Part shown: piece after piece, positions 8,673-18,173 of the stretch
How positions within the stretch are numbered: position 1 is the first letter of the stretch
How the letters are laid out: each line of letters opens with the position of its first letter
From: Prochlorococcus sp. AG-347-K17
Lineage (GTDB): Bacteria > Cyanobacteriota > Cyanobacteriia > PCC-6307 > Cyanobiaceae
DNA: 64,000 bases
Assembly (NCBI GenBank): GCA_003281385.1
Contig: QCCE01000005.1
Coordinates: 1-64,000, forward strand
Reading direction: 5' to 3'
Made by a program: the position numbers and the translations under genes
Notes under the pieces: model-generated
The model's input: only the letters and a program-made list of their open reading frames with translations
What the model was told of the DNA's origin: nothing
The model's database searches: none

Positions 8673-8855
8673 TTAGTAATCTCTATTAAAGTCGGATGGA
8701 CTTCCTGTAAGTGAACATACAACCGACTCTTCATTTTTCATTTCCTTGACTTCTACAATTGGTCTTCCCATTTTCTTCAAAACCTCAATATCTTGAATGG
8801 TTTGACATCTAGCTATTATTTTTCCTTGTTGATCAAAGCAAGTATAGAAATTCAT
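8673..8855 (-). CDS. Small hypothetical protein (60 aa)
   Basis: A 60-residue protein with no recognisable catalytic motif. It begins MNFYTCFDQQGKIIARC and has a beta-alpha-beta feel, with ETIQ-like helix segments around 20-30 and VEVKEM near residue 35-40. There are three cysteines. It lies between convergent CP12 and upstream obg, and its stop is just after the shared terminator. I believe similar small proteins occur beside CP12 or obg in other picocyanobacteria, but I cannot name a family. Confidence 0.65.
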   Translation of the reverse strand: MNFYTCFDQQGKIIARCQTIQDIEVLKKMGRPIVEVKEMKNEESVVCSLTGSPSDFNRDY

Positions 8856-8941
8856 ATTGTGTTTAAAGAAGTATCTTATTTATGACTAATTTTCATTATT
8901 AAATCAAGTGTTTTTTTCTACAAAAAAATTTTAAATTCAAG

Positions 8942-9925
8942 TTAAATCCTTTTCCATACTTCAGAAAGCAGTGAAGATAAACCTTTTTTTAAAGATGAAG
9001 AAATAACTAAAACTTTCTTTTTAGATAAATATTCCAACTTTTTTGAAATTATTTTCAAATAATCATCATCTACCAGCTCCATTTTATTCAAGACTATTAT
9101 CCTCTCTTTATCTAAAAGACCTTTTCCATATTTTTTTAATTCCTGCTCAATTATCTCAAAATCATGTAAAGGATCTTCTGCAATTGCATCAATTAAGTGA
9201 ACAAGTATCTTCGTTCTTTGGATGTGCCTTAAAAAATCATGGCCTAAACCAACTCCATCAGCTGCCCCTGATATTAATCCAGGAATATCCGCAAAAAGGC
9301 AACCATTCCCATCAATTTTTCTTACTACACCTAAGTTAGGTATTAGGGTTGTGAAAGGATAATTTGCGATTTTTGGACGGGCAGATGATACAACAGAAAT
9401 CAAGGTACTTTTTCCAGCATTTGGAAGACCTATAATCCCAACCTCTGCAAGAAGTTTAAGTTCTAATTGAACCTCCCAAATCTCTCCATCTTTTCCTTCA
9501 GTGAATGATTCTGGAGCTCTATTTTGATTACTTAAATAGTAAGCATTACCATGTCCACCTCTTCCTCCAATGGCAATAGCTAAACTCTGTTTATCTTTAA
9601 TTAAGTCTCCTAAAATAATGCCGGTTTTAATATCCCTTATTTCTGTACCGCAGGGTACTTTAAGGATTGTATCCTGACCTGAAGCACCTGATCTCTTATT
9701 AGGACCTCCCTTGCATCCATCTTCAGCAATTATTTCACGTTTGAATTTAAAATCTAACAATGTTTGTAGATTATTATCAGCCATCAAAATAACTGAACCC
9801 CCTCTTCCACCATTTCCCCCCGAAGGTCCTCCTGCAGGAACGAATTTTTCTCTTCTAAATGAAACTATTCCATTTCCACCTTTTCCAGCTTTAAGAATAA
9901 TATTGGCTTGATCAATAAATTGCAC
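8942..9925 (-). CDS. obg: Obg family ribosome-associated GTPase
   Basis: GTPase needed for late 50S assembly and linked to stress control. The 327-residue protein has the glycine-rich Obg fold (about 1-158) followed by the G domain: G1 GLPNAGKS at 166-173, G3 DIPG at 213-216 and G4 NKME at 280-283. The optional C-terminal OCT domain is absent, as in many cyanobacteria. It lies 40 bases downstream of mutS2 on the same strand, so co-transcription with mutS2 and the VOC gene is plausible. Confidence 0.96.
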   Translation of the reverse strand: MQFIDQANIILKAGKGGNGIVSFRREKFVPAGGPSGGNGGRGGSVILMADNNLQTLLDFKFKREIIAEDGCKGGPNKRSGASGQDTILKVPCGTEIRDIKTGIILGDLIKDKQSLAIAIGGRGGHGNAYYLSNQNRAPESFTEGKDGEIWEVQLELKLLAEVGIIGLPNAGKSTLISVVSSARPKIANYPFTTLIPNLGVVRKIDGNGCLFADIPGLISGAADGVGLGHDFLRHIQRTKILVHLIDAIAEDPLHDFEIIEQELKKYGKGLLDKERIIVLNKMELVDDDYLKIISKKLEYLSKKKVLVISSSLKKGLSSLLSEVWKRI

Positions 9926-9965
9926 TTAATACACTTATAAAATTGTTTTCTAGGTATTTTAAATT

Positions 9966-12377
9966 CTATTTTATCCACGCAATACTGCAACCAGGGCCAC
10001 CCTCGTTGTTGGCTGCATCTTCAATCTTATCAACATAATTTAAACCTGATAACCAATTTCTTAGTCCTTTTTTTAATTTTCCTGTGCCAATTCCATGAAC
10101 AATCCATAGCGGTCCATGAAATTTTCTAATTTTCTCCTCAATAATTATTTCGGCTTCATGAACTCTTAACCCTCTTACGTCAATTGTATTTTTACTCGTT
10201 CTAATTTTAGAAAAAGAAAAATCTTCTCTTGCAGATTTGATCTCAATTTTTGACCTTTTGAAATTAGGCTTTTCTCCATTAATACCTTCAAAGTCATTTA
10301 CAGATAATGTACTTCTAAATGAACCACATTTAATTTCATAAAAACCACCTTTTTTATCTAAATCTACAATTTGTCCCATACTATTTAAACTTTTAATCTT
10401 TACAAAATCACCTACCTGAGGGTTCCATGATATTGACTGTTCAGATTTTTTTTGGGTTAAATGTTCCTTCTCAATTTCCTTTAATCTTTTTCCAATAATT
10501 CTCGTATCCTCTCCATTAACATTTTTATCTCTTAATTTTTTAATCAAATTTGTTACCTCTTTTTTAGCGGATACAATATGTTTTGATAATTTAGACCTTT
10601 CAATTTCCTGGATTTTTTCAGCATTTATTTTTTGATATTCATAATTTCTCTTCAGTTCATCATGTAATATTTCAGTCCTTGCAATCAATTCTGCAGCAGC
10701 TTCTGCAGAATTTTGTTGTTTAATCTTCTCTTCCTCAAGTCCTTTAATAATAATGTTAATATTGTCAACTTCTTTTGGCTTTAGATAATTAGCAGCTTCA
10801 TTGAGTATGCTTTCATCGAGACCAATTCTTTTTGAAATTGACAAAGCATTACTTCTTCCAGGAATACCCCAGTTGAGTATATATTTTGGCTTCAAAGAAT
10901 CCTCATCAAAGGCAACTGATACGTTTTCAAATCTTGAGTCATTATATTTTAAAGCCTTAATATCTCCATAATGTGTAGTTGCAAAAGTGATATCAGATTT
11001 ATTTGCAAATTCTTTTAATAAAGCCATCGCAAGAGCACTTCCTTCAAGAGGATCTGTGCCAGATCCAATCTCATCTAGCAAAACAACTGATAATCCTTTC
11101 TTATGATCAAGTGAATCTAAGATCTCTTTTATACGGGATATATGCCCACTGAAGGTAGATAAATTTTCTTCTAGTGATTGATTATCTCCTATATCCACAT
11201 ATATATTTGGACAAAAAGGGATAATAGGATTATTGGTTGAAGGTATCAATAATCCTGCTCTAGCCATAAGTAAAGACAAGCCCAAACCTTTTAAAGCTGC
11301 TGTTTTACCTCCAGTATTTGGACCTGTAATAGCTACAACCTTAATATTTCTATTTAAATAAAAATCGACAGCTACCGGTGGAGGGGATCCTTTTTTCTTA
11401 TGTTCCCAAATCAATAACGGATGAGAAAAACCAATTAAAGAAATAATAGGACTTTTATCAAACGTAGGAGTTTTTCCTCCAATCCATTTCGAATATCTTG
11501 AACGAGTTAGGGCATTTTCTAATCTCAATAAAATGAATGCCATTTCAATAAGATTTTCAGAATTATCACTAACAACCAGGGACCATTTTTTAAGTAATTT
11601 AAATTCTTCTGCTGTGATCCTAGCCTCTAAAGAAGCAATCTTATTTCCTTTAGTTACTACACTTTCAGGCTCAAAATATACTGTATTTCCTGAAGATGAA
11701 GAGTCATGAATTATGCCTTTAAATTTATCTACATAATTAACTTTCACTGCCAAAACAGGCCTTCCATATCGATCTCCAATAGTAGTATCTTGCAAATAAG
11801 CTAAATTCTTTTGAATAAATTTCTCAACTAATATTTTTCTTTCAAGTTTTTTAGATAAAAATTCTTTTCTAAGAATAGATAGTTCATTACTAGCATTGTC
11901 TGAAATCCTTCCATTTGATTCAATGCCTTTTTTAATAATCATTTCGATATTCTGATGGTCAATTAAATTTTTTGTAAATGATGAAATATAAGGCCTTTTT
12001 TCAAAATCTAATAAGATTTTTTTTAAATTTCTTGCTGCAGCAATTGTTTTGGCTATTTCTAACAATTCAGAAGATGAAATTAAACCTCCCTTAGAACAAA
12101 TTTCAATATTTCTACTAATATCAAAAACACCAGAAAAACTAATTGATTTATCTAAATTATTTTCTAGCTCAGTTATTTCAACAGTCTCATTCAAAAGTCT
12201 TTTAGATGATTCGTATTCTGAAGGAATATCAGAACTTAAAATTGCTCGTTTACCCATTTCCGTTAGGGCGAATGAAGATAAATGCGTTTTTAACGAGTCC
12301 CACTCTAAAAGGCTTATAGATTCTTCTTCTAAGGTGTTATTTGAAGATGATTTTTTTGAATTACTTTTCTCTTGCAT
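9966..12377 (-). CDS. mutS2: MutS2 with Smr domain
   Basis: DNA-binding ATPase of the MutS2 branch. In bacteria it restrains homologous recombination and, in some species, rescues collided ribosomes. The ATPase P-loop is GPNTGGKT (about residues 352-359 from the chosen start), followed by DEIGSGTDP. A long charged coiled coil follows, then a C-terminal Smr nuclease-type domain with DVRGLRVHEAE and WIVHGIGTGKL. I prefer the ATG at 12377. The frame also extends to a TTG at 12395 that overlaps the stop of the upstream VOC gene (TTGA), adding six hydrophobic residues that look non-native. About 803 residues, normal for the family. Confidence 0.94.
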   Translation of the reverse strand: MQEKSNSKKSSSNNTLEEESISLLEWDSLKTHLSSFALTEMGKRAILSSDIPSEYESSKRLLNETVEITELENNLDKSISFSGVFDISRNIEICSKGGLISSSELLEIAKTIAAARNLKKILLDFEKRPYISSFTKNLIDHQNIEMIIKKGIESNGRISDNASNELSILRKEFLSKKLERKILVEKFIQKNLAYLQDTTIGDRYGRPVLAVKVNYVDKFKGIIHDSSSSGNTVYFEPESVVTKGNKIASLEARITAEEFKLLKKWSLVVSDNSENLIEMAFILLRLENALTRSRYSKWIGGKTPTFDKSPIISLIGFSHPLLIWEHKKKGSPPPVAVDFYLNRNIKVVAITGPNTGGKTAALKGLGLSLLMARAGLLIPSTNNPIIPFCPNIYVDIGDNQSLEENLSTFSGHISRIKEILDSLDHKKGLSVVLLDEIGSGTDPLEGSALAMALLKEFANKSDITFATTHYGDIKALKYNDSRFENVSVAFDEDSLKPKYILNWGIPGRSNALSISKRIGLDESILNEAANYLKPKEVDNINIIIKGLEEEKIKQQNSAEAAAELIARTEILHDELKRNYEYQKINAEKIQEIERSKLSKHIVSAKKEVTNLIKKLRDKNVNGEDTRIIGKRLKEIEKEHLTQKKSEQSISWNPQVGDFVKIKSLNSMGQIVDLDKKGGFYEIKCGSFRSTLSVNDFEGINGEKPNFKRSKIEIKSAREDFSFSKIRTSKNTIDVRGLRVHEAEIIIEEKIRKFHGPLWIVHGIGTGKLKKGLRNWLSGLNYVDKIEDAANNEGGPGCSIAWIK

Positions 12378-12391
12378 ACAAAAAAAAAGAA

Positions 12392-12778
12392 TCAAACATT
12401 CGATTGAATGCCTTCAGGAGGAACATAAAGCATCTCTAGCCAGTTTCCTTCAGTATCCTTCATATAAAAAGATGCTGTTCCATCTCTATGTTCATGTAAA
12501 GGGCCAACTTTTACACCAGAATTTTTTAAATCATTTTGAATATTTTCCACTTCTTTTTTATTTTCAAAATGAAAAGCAAAGTGAGGTCCCGCAGCTTTGT
12601 AGCTAGGGCCTAATAACGCAAGTCCATCTTTCCCTTTACCAGCTTCTAAATAAGACCAATCTTTATCGTCCCAAACTAAATTCATACCCAGCTTAATATA
12701 AAAAGATTTTGCCCTTTCGAGATTTTCTACTCTAAGTGCAATGTGACCAATCCTATTTACTCCTTGTGAAAACTTCAA
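12392..12778 (-). CDS. Glyoxalase/VOC superfamily protein
   Basis: A 128-residue vicinal-oxygen-chelate fold protein with the paired beta-alpha-beta-beta-beta modules. The first begins IGHIALRVENLERAKSFY and the second contains HFAFHF, then SFYMKDTEGNWLEML. A metal-ligand-like histidine and glutamate are at the expected positions (H in IGHIAL, E in WLEML). The family includes lactoylglutathione lyase and dioxygenases, but residues specific for glyoxalase I are not convincing at this length, so the substrate is unknown. It sits directly upstream of mutS2, probably in one transcript. Confidence 0.8.
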   Translation of the reverse strand: MKFSQGVNRIGHIALRVENLERAKSFYIKLGMNLVWDDKDWSYLEAGKGKDGLALLGPSYKAAGPHFAFHFENKKEVENIQNDLKNSGVKVGPLHEHRDGTASFYMKDTEGNWLEMLYVPPEGIQSNV

Positions 12779-12840
12779 AACAAAGTAGTTAATTTATTAC
12801 TTTTCTAAGAATAAACCAAATTTTTGCTAATAATGAGTTT

Positions 12841-13842
12841 TTAAGTATCCTGCAACCATTGAGATGCATCACAAGCATGATAAGTGAGTATTAACTTTGC
12901 TCCTGCTCTTTTAAAACTAAGCAATGTTTCTAGTACAATATCCTTTTCGTTAATCCAATTCTTCATAGCAGCAGACTTTACCATGGAATACTCCCCACTA
13001 ACGTTGTATGCAGCTATAGGTTTATTTGAAAAAGTGCTTAATCTATAAACAATATCCAAGTATGAAATTCCTGGTTTTACCATCAAAATATCAGCTCCTT
13101 CGTACTGATCCAATGCAGATTCAATCAAAGCCTCTTTTGAATTAGCAGGGTCCATTTGATATGTAGACTTATTGTCTGGAATTATTTTCTTACTATTTTC
13201 TTTAGGAGCCGAATCTAAAGCAGTTCTAAATGGTCCGTAATAAGCAGATGAATATTTTGCTGTGTAACTAATAATACCTACATCACTAAATCCTTGACTA
13301 TCAAGCGCAGCTCTGATTGCTCCAACTCTCCCGTCCATCATATCACTAGGACCAATAAAATCTGCTCCAGCTCTTGCTTGTGTCAAAGCTTGTTTTTTTA
13401 AAATTTCGATTGTTTCGTCGTTCAATATTTTTCCAGTTTCATCAACTAATCCATCATGACCATCACAAGAGTATGGGTCCAAGGCAACATCTGTCATTAT
13501 TGCCATTTCTGGAATCTCTTTTTTTAATATTCGAATAGCTTTAGGAATTAAACCGTCTTCATTAAAACACTCTGCTCCATCTTCAGTTTTTAAATGATCG
13601 TTAATTTTTGGGAAAAGAACCACACACCTTATTCCTAATTCCCATGCCCTAGTGACCTCCTTTATTAAGCCATTAATATCCCATCTATAAGTTCCCGGCA
13701 TAGCTGAAATTTCCTCTTTAAAATCCTTTTCATGAATAAATAATGGATATATAAAGTCAGATGCCGTTAGATAGTTTTCTCTAACCATTTCTCTAATAGC
13801 TTCAGTTCTTCTTAATCTTCTAGGACGAATAATCGAATTCAT
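12841..13842 (-). CDS. hemB: Delta-aminolevulinic acid dehydratase (porphobilinogen synthase)
   Basis: Condenses two 5-aminolevulinate molecules to porphobilinogen for heme, chlorophyll and cobalamin. The two active-site lysines are K196 (YTAKYSS) and K256 (MVKPGIS). The metal-binding stretch is DVALDPYSCDGHDG (118-131), the aspartate-rich form of magnesium-type enzymes rather than the triple-cysteine zinc form. At 333 residues it is typical. It is separated from the VOC gene by 62 bases on the same strand and is divergent from the SulP transporter. Confidence 0.97.
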   Translation of the reverse strand: MNSIIRPRRLRRTEAIREMVRENYLTASDFIYPLFIHEKDFKEEISAMPGTYRWDINGLIKEVTRAWELGIRCVVLFPKINDHLKTEDGAECFNEDGLIPKAIRILKKEIPEMAIMTDVALDPYSCDGHDGLVDETGKILNDETIEILKKQALTQARAGADFIGPSDMMDGRVGAIRAALDSQGFSDVGIISYTAKYSSAYYGPFRTALDSAPKENSKKIIPDNKSTYQMDPANSKEALIESALDQYEGADILMVKPGISYLDIVYRLSTFSNKPIAAYNVSGEYSMVKSAAMKNWINEKDIVLETLLSFKRAGAKLILTYHACDASQWLQDT

Positions 13843-14052
13843 TTGAATATTATTTAAATTGAAAAATATTTATCTAATACATTAATCGCTCGCCTCGCAC
13901 ATAAATCAATCAGAGACTACTTTTGTTCAGGAAAATTAACTAAAATTTATTTAGTAAGAGCAAAAAAAGTTACAAAAATATTTTGCACAATCTTCATTTT
14001 CTACAAATTTACGTCATAAAGAGATAATATCTTCTAGTTAAGTATTCATTTT

Positions 14053-14068
14053 AAGGAGAGCATCTTTG
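14053..14068 (+). promoter_or_regulatory. Ribosome binding site deciding the SulP start
   Basis: AAGGAG at 14053-14058 lies seven bases before TTG 14066-14068. This supports the TTG as the real start; the next downstream ATG would remove the start of the first membrane-domain segment. Confidence 0.7.
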
Positions 14069-15718
14069 AAAATAATTAATGGATTTCATCTGAAAAATGT
14101 AAGAGGCGATATTCTTGGAGGCATCACAGCCGCAGTAGTGGCTTTACCTCTCGCTCTTGCTTTTGGTAATGCTGCGTTAGGGCCTGGCGGAGCAATTTAT
14201 GGACTATACGGAGCAGTAGTAGTTGGTTTTTTAGCAGCATTATTCGGCGGGACACCTGCTCAAGTTAGTGGACCTACTGGTCCCATGAGTGTAACTGTTG
14301 CAGGTGTAGTAGCAGGCTTAGCAGCAGTCGGTGTTCCGAGAGATCTATCTGCAGGACAAATTTTACCTTTAGTTATGGCAGCGGTAGTCATTGGCGGCTT
14401 ACTACAAATAATATTCGGGATTCTAAAACTAGGTAAATACATTACTTTAGTTCCATATTCTGTTGTTTCAGGATTTATGTCTGGTATTGGAGTAATAATC
14501 ATTGCGCTTCAGATCGGACCATTGCTTGGCATTAGCACTCGAGGTGGAGTAGTCGAATCTTTAACAACTGTATTTTCAAATTTCCAGCCCAACGGTGCTG
14601 CTATTGGAGTAGCAATAATGACGCTAGGTATAGTATTTCTTACTCCTAGAAAAATAAGTCAGTGGGTTCCTTCTCCTCTCTTAGCCCTATTGATAGTTAC
14701 CCCAATATCAATATTAATCTTTGGAGATGGCACTATTGATAGAATTGGAGAAATCCCAAGAGGAGTTCCATCTTTAAATTTCCCAAGTTTTAATCAATAT
14801 TTCCCAATTATTTTTAAAGCAGGATTAGTCCTAGCAGTACTAGGCGCAATTGACTCCTTACTGACATCTCTAGTCGCAGACAATATCTCTCAAACAAAAC
14901 ATAATTCTGATAGGGAACTTATTGGTCAAGGAATAGGTAATGCTGTTGCAGGTCTGTTTTCAGGTTTACCTGGAGCAGGAGCAACCATGAGAACAGTCAT
15001 AAATGTTAAATCTGGAGGATCAACTCCAATTTCTGGTATGGTTCACTCGATTGTGTTGTTGATTGTTTTAGTTGGTGCAGGACCTTTAGCTGAGCAAATA
15101 CCAACTGCATTGCTAGCAGGAATTCTTATAAAAGTAGGCCTAGATATTATTGATTGGGGATTCTTGAGGAGGGCTCACAAATTATCTTTAAAAACATCAG
15201 TAGTAATGTACGGTGTACTTTTAATGACTGTTTTTTGGGATTTAATTTGGGCAGTTTTAGTCGGTGTATTCATAGCAAATATGCTCACTATTGATTCAAT
15301 AACCGAAACTCAACTAGAAGGTATGGATGAGGATAATCCTTTATCAAAAGATGATCAAGGGAAAAATGCTTTACCTGCTGATGAAAAAGCACTTCTAGAT
15401 AGATGTTCAGGCGAGGTAATGCTATTTAGACTTAAAGGACCACTTAGTTTTGGAGCAGCTAAAGGCATATCTGAGAGAATGATGCTGGTGAGAAACTACA
15501 AAGTTTTGATATTAGATATCACTGATGTGCCTCGACTTGGAGTTACTGCGACTCTTGCAATAGAGGATATGATGCAAGAAGCAAAAAATAATTCCAGAAA
15601 AGCATTTGTCGCTGGTGCTAATGAAAAAGTCAAAGATAGATTAGCTAAGTTTGGAGTTGAAGGCATTATTGAAACAAGAAAAGAAGCTTTAGAGACTGCT
15701 TTAAATGAGATAGCCTAG
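14066..15718 (+). CDS. SulP family anion transporter, BicA-like
   Basis: Inner-membrane transporter of the SLC26/SulP family, 550 residues. About 12-14 hydrophobic segments cover residues 15-410, starting with a DILGGITAAVVALPLALAFG-like first helix. A cytoplasmic STAS domain occupies about 450-550 (LFRLKGPLSFGAA, LDITDVPRLG). Cyanobacterial BicA is a sodium-dependent bicarbonate carrier of this family. Because the gene lies immediately upstream of sbtA and sbtB, bicarbonate is the best guess, but sulfate transport cannot be excluded from sequence. The stop is seven bases from the sbtA ATG, suggesting one transcript. The 223-base gap upstream holds AT-rich sequence in which a carbon-responsive promoter may lie; I saw no unambiguous operator. 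Confidence 0.85.
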   Translation: MKIINGFHLKNVRGDILGGITAAVVALPLALAFGNAALGPGGAIYGLYGAVVVGFLAALFGGTPAQVSGPTGPMSVTVAGVVAGLAAVGVPRDLSAGQILPLVMAAVVIGGLLQIIFGILKLGKYITLVPYSVVSGFMSGIGVIIIALQIGPLLGISTRGGVVESLTTVFSNFQPNGAAIGVAIMTLGIVFLTPRKISQWVPSPLLALLIVTPISILIFGDGTIDRIGEIPRGVPSLNFPSFNQYFPIIFKAGLVLAVLGAIDSLLTSLVADNISQTKHNSDRELIGQGIGNAVAGLFSGLPGAGATMRTVINVKSGGSTPISGMVHSIVLLIVLVGAGPLAEQIPTALLAGILIKVGLDIIDWGFLRRAHKLSLKTSVVMYGVLLMTVFWDLIWAVLVGVFIANMLTIDSITETQLEGMDEDNPLSKDDQGKNALPADEKALLDRCSGEVMLFRLKGPLSFGAAKGISERMMLVRNYKVLILDITDVPRLGVTATLAIEDMMQEAKNNSRKAFVAGANEKVKDRLAKFGVEGIIETRKEALETALNEIA

Positions 15719-15724
15719 TAATAT

Positions 15725-16723
15725 ATGGAAATTAATCCAATTCTGCAAAATGTATTAGCCCCGCCAGTTCTTTTCTTTTTGATTGGAGCAATATCAGTAC
15801 TCTTTAAATCTGATTTAGAAATACCAGCTCCATTACCTAAACTCTTCTCCTTATATCTATTACTAGCTATTGGGTTTAAAGGAGGTATAGAGATACAGAA
15901 AAGTGGTTTTACAGATCAAGTATTGCCTACTTTAAGCGCTGCAATACTTATGTCACTTTTAATCCCGCTGATTGGATTTTTAATTTTAAGATTTAAGTTT
16001 GATGTCTTTAATTCAGCCGCAATAGCAGCTGCATACGGTTCAATTAGTGCTGTTACATTTATTTCTGCAGAAAGTTTTTTGGAAAGTCAAAAAATAGCCT
16101 TCGATGGTTTTATGGTTGGCGCATTAGCTTTAATGGAATCTCCTGCAATTATTGTTGGATTATTACTGGTGAAATTTGCAGCTCCCAAAAATAGACCTAA
16201 ATCAAGAAAAATGCATCTAAGCGCAATATTACATGAATCACTTTTGAATGGATCAGTTTATTTATTGCTCTCAAGCTTAATTGTAGGCTTTCTAACTGCT
16301 TCAAGTAATCCCTCAGGTATTGCAAAAATGGAGCCTTTTACCGGACAATTATTCTATGGAGCAGAATGCTTCTTCTTGTTAGATATGGGAATAGTCGCTG
16401 CTCAAAGATTGCCGAGACTGAAGAACGCGGGTTCGTTCTTGATTGGCTTTGCCATTTTTATGCCTTTGTTTAACGCATTTATTGGTGTTTTCGTTGCAAG
16501 ATTTTTATCTTTGGGACCTGGCAACGCACTTTTATTTGTGGTTTTATGTGCAAGCGCCTCATATTTAGCAGTTCCTGCAGCGATGAGGATGACAGTTCCA
16601 GAAGCTAAATCTAGTTATTATATATCAACTACACTAGGTCTAACATTCCCATTCAATATAGTTCTTGGCATTCCTATATATATGAGTTTAGTAAATACCA
16701 TTATCCCATTGTCCCCTCTATAA
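15725..16723 (+). CDS. sbtA: Sodium-dependent bicarbonate transporter SbtA
   Basis: High-affinity Na+/HCO3- symporter of the cyanobacterial CO2-concentrating mechanism (DUF897/SbtA family), located in the plasma membrane. The 332-residue protein has two repeats of about five membrane helices, with helix-rich segments such as APPVLFFLIGAISVLF near the N-terminus and YGSISAVTFISAES near the middle. It is somewhat shorter than the freshwater enzymes (about 370), mainly in the loop between the halves. It sits between the SulP gene and sbtB with gaps of six and two bases, so translational coupling is likely. Confidence 0.9.
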   Translation: MEINPILQNVLAPPVLFFLIGAISVLFKSDLEIPAPLPKLFSLYLLLAIGFKGGIEIQKSGFTDQVLPTLSAAILMSLLIPLIGFLILRFKFDVFNSAAIAAAYGSISAVTFISAESFLESQKIAFDGFMVGALALMESPAIIVGLLLVKFAAPKNRPKSRKMHLSAILHESLLNGSVYLLLSSLIVGFLTASSNPSGIAKMEPFTGQLFYGAECFFLLDMGIVAAQRLPRLKNAGSFLIGFAIFMPLFNAFIGVFVARFLSLGPGNALLFVVLCASASYLAVPAAMRMTVPEAKSSYYISTTLGLTFPFNIVLGIPIYMSLVNTIIPLSPL

Positions 16724-16725
16724 AC

Positions 16726-17007
16726 ATGAAAAGATTAGACTTGATATTTAGTGAAAGAGAACTAAATGCAATCATTAAAACATTAGAAAAAGCTAATGTT
16801 CCTGGATATACAGTTATGAAACACGCTACTGGCAGAGGGCCTGAAAGAGTTGTTACTGAAGATATGGAATTTACAGGATTAGGAGCAAATGCTCATGTAA
16901 TTGTTTTTTGTGAGCAAGAATTAATAGATAAAATGAGAGATAATATCAGGGACGATTTAAGCTACTACGGAGGAGTTGCTTATATTTCTGAAGCAACACC
17001 CCTTTAA
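16726..17007 (+). CDS. sbtB: PII-like regulator SbtB, short form
   Basis: Trimeric PII-like signalling protein that binds adenyl nucleotides and, in characterised cyanobacteria, docks on SbtA to control bicarbonate uptake. The 93-residue protein keeps the ferredoxin-like core (ANVPGYTVMKHATGRG with the T-loop region, then YYGGVAYISEA). It ends where Synechocystis SbtB continues into a C-terminal loop with two cysteines, so that redox loop is absent. Its ATG begins two bases after the sbtA stop, which strongly supports the pairing. Confidence 0.88.
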   Translation: MKRLDLIFSERELNAIIKTLEKANVPGYTVMKHATGRGPERVVTEDMEFTGLGANAHVIVFCEQELIDKMRDNIRDDLSYYGGVAYISEATPL

Positions 17008-17029
17008 ATTTAAAAAGCAATATTTACTT

Positions 17030-17986
17030 TTAAGAATGAATCCAATCTACTCTTATATTTTTTCGACTATTTAAGTATCTATCGATTGACATTGCAGCAA
17101 TACATCCATCAGAAGCCGCAACTACAGCTTGCTTAAATGGTGTATTTCTTATATCTCCAATAGCCCATACTCCATCAGAGTTTGTAGACATATAGTCATC
17201 AACAATAACTCCTCCGTCTTCTTTTAAAGCAATTTGATCCCCTAAAAAGTCAGTAATTGGCTTTGAACCACTCATGTAGACAAACACTCCATCTAAATTT
17301 AAATTAATAGGATTTTCTTGTTGTTTATTTTTTACAACCACCCCATTAACACCCATATCATCGCCCAATATTTCCAATAATCTTGTTCTACTCCAATGTT
17401 TTATATTTGAATTATCCATCAATTCCATAGCTTCTTCATTATCTGATTTAGGATCACTTGATGTAATCCAATGCACAGTAGATGCAAATTTAGTTAAAAC
17501 AGTTGCCTCTTCAATTGCCTCCTTGTTCACTCCAACAACAGCAACTTCTCTATTTTTATAAAAAGCCCCGTCACATGTAGCACAATAACTTACTCCTTTC
17601 CCAAGAAAATCCGCTTCGCCCTTAAATGATGCAGGCCTACCCATGGCTCCACTTGCAAGTACAAGTGCTTTAGCTTTAAAAGTGCCTTCGGGCGTATAAA
17701 CCATTTTCCATTCTCCACTAGCGTCTATTCCAAACACTTGCGCTCTTCTATAATCTGTGCCGTATTGCACAGCCTGTTCTCTCATTAGAGTAAGTAATTT
17801 ATCTCCACTTATATCAACAGGAACACCTGGATAATTAGCTATTTGATGAGTTATTGCTAAGGCGCCAACAGATGGATTTTTATCTAAAATTACTGTCTTT
17901 AAGTTTGAACGAGATGTATAAAGTGCACAAGTACAACCGGCAGGGCCTCCTCCGATAATAACTACATCTGACTCAATGATTTCCAA
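17030..17986 (-). CDS. Thioredoxin-reductase-fold flavoprotein, probable diflavin-linked disulfide oxidoreductase (DDOR type)
   Basis: A 318-residue protein with the low-molecular-weight thioredoxin reductase fold. The FAD motif IIGGGPAG is at 10-17, the redox disulfide C135-A-T-C138 lies in YCATCDG, and the C-terminal FAD contact is IGDIRN. The NADPH half is unusual. The expected GGGxSA is G152-V-N-K-E-A157, and the HRRxxxR phosphate-binding motif is replaced by VHWITSSDPK (171-180). Cyanobacterial proteins of this kind (Gloeobacter, Synechocystis Slr0600) were described as DDOR, which holds a second FAD where NADPH would bind. Assignment as ordinary NADPH-thioredoxin reductase is therefore doubtful. 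It is convergent with sbtB, 22 bases apart. Confidence 0.7.
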   Translation of the reverse strand: MEIIESDVVIIGGGPAGCTCALYTSRSNLKTVILDKNPSVGALAITHQIANYPGVPVDISGDKLLTLMREQAVQYGTDYRRAQVFGIDASGEWKMVYTPEGTFKAKALVLASGAMGRPASFKGEADFLGKGVSYCATCDGAFYKNREVAVVGVNKEAIEEATVLTKFASTVHWITSSDPKSDNEEAMELMDNSNIKHWSRTRLLEILGDDMGVNGVVVKNKQQENPINLNLDGVFVYMSGSKPITDFLGDQIALKEDGGVIVDDYMSTNSDGVWAIGDIRNTPFKQAVVAASDGCIAAMSIDRYLNSRKNIRVDWIHS

Positions 17987-18173
17987 TTTTAAAAAACTCC
18001 TTTTTTAGTAGTTTATTAGATGAGTTCTTGGTTAGAAGATATTTTTAAATTAAATACCTGAACCTTTATATAGATATAAGTTAAAAGAAAAAAGAGAAAA
18101 AAGCTTAATATAGAAACAAACTTACATAGGAAAAACATAAAAAATTAGTTATCAAAATGATCAGTTACGTGAA

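Noticed and set aside
12378-12395. TTG start of MutS2 at 12395
   Set aside because: The extra MILFFC segment is hydrophobic and not MutS2-like; ATG 12377 preferred, though the TTGA overlap leaves some doubt.
12049-12606. 185-codon plus-strand frame across mutS2 and the VOC gene
   Set aside because: It is opposite two well-supported genes and its product is low-complexity Ser/Leu-rich; a shadow frame.
13843-14065. Possible tRNA, small RNA or CRISPR in the gap before the SulP gene
   Set aside because: No cloverleaf, repeats or clear operator seen; only AT-rich DNA and the RBS.
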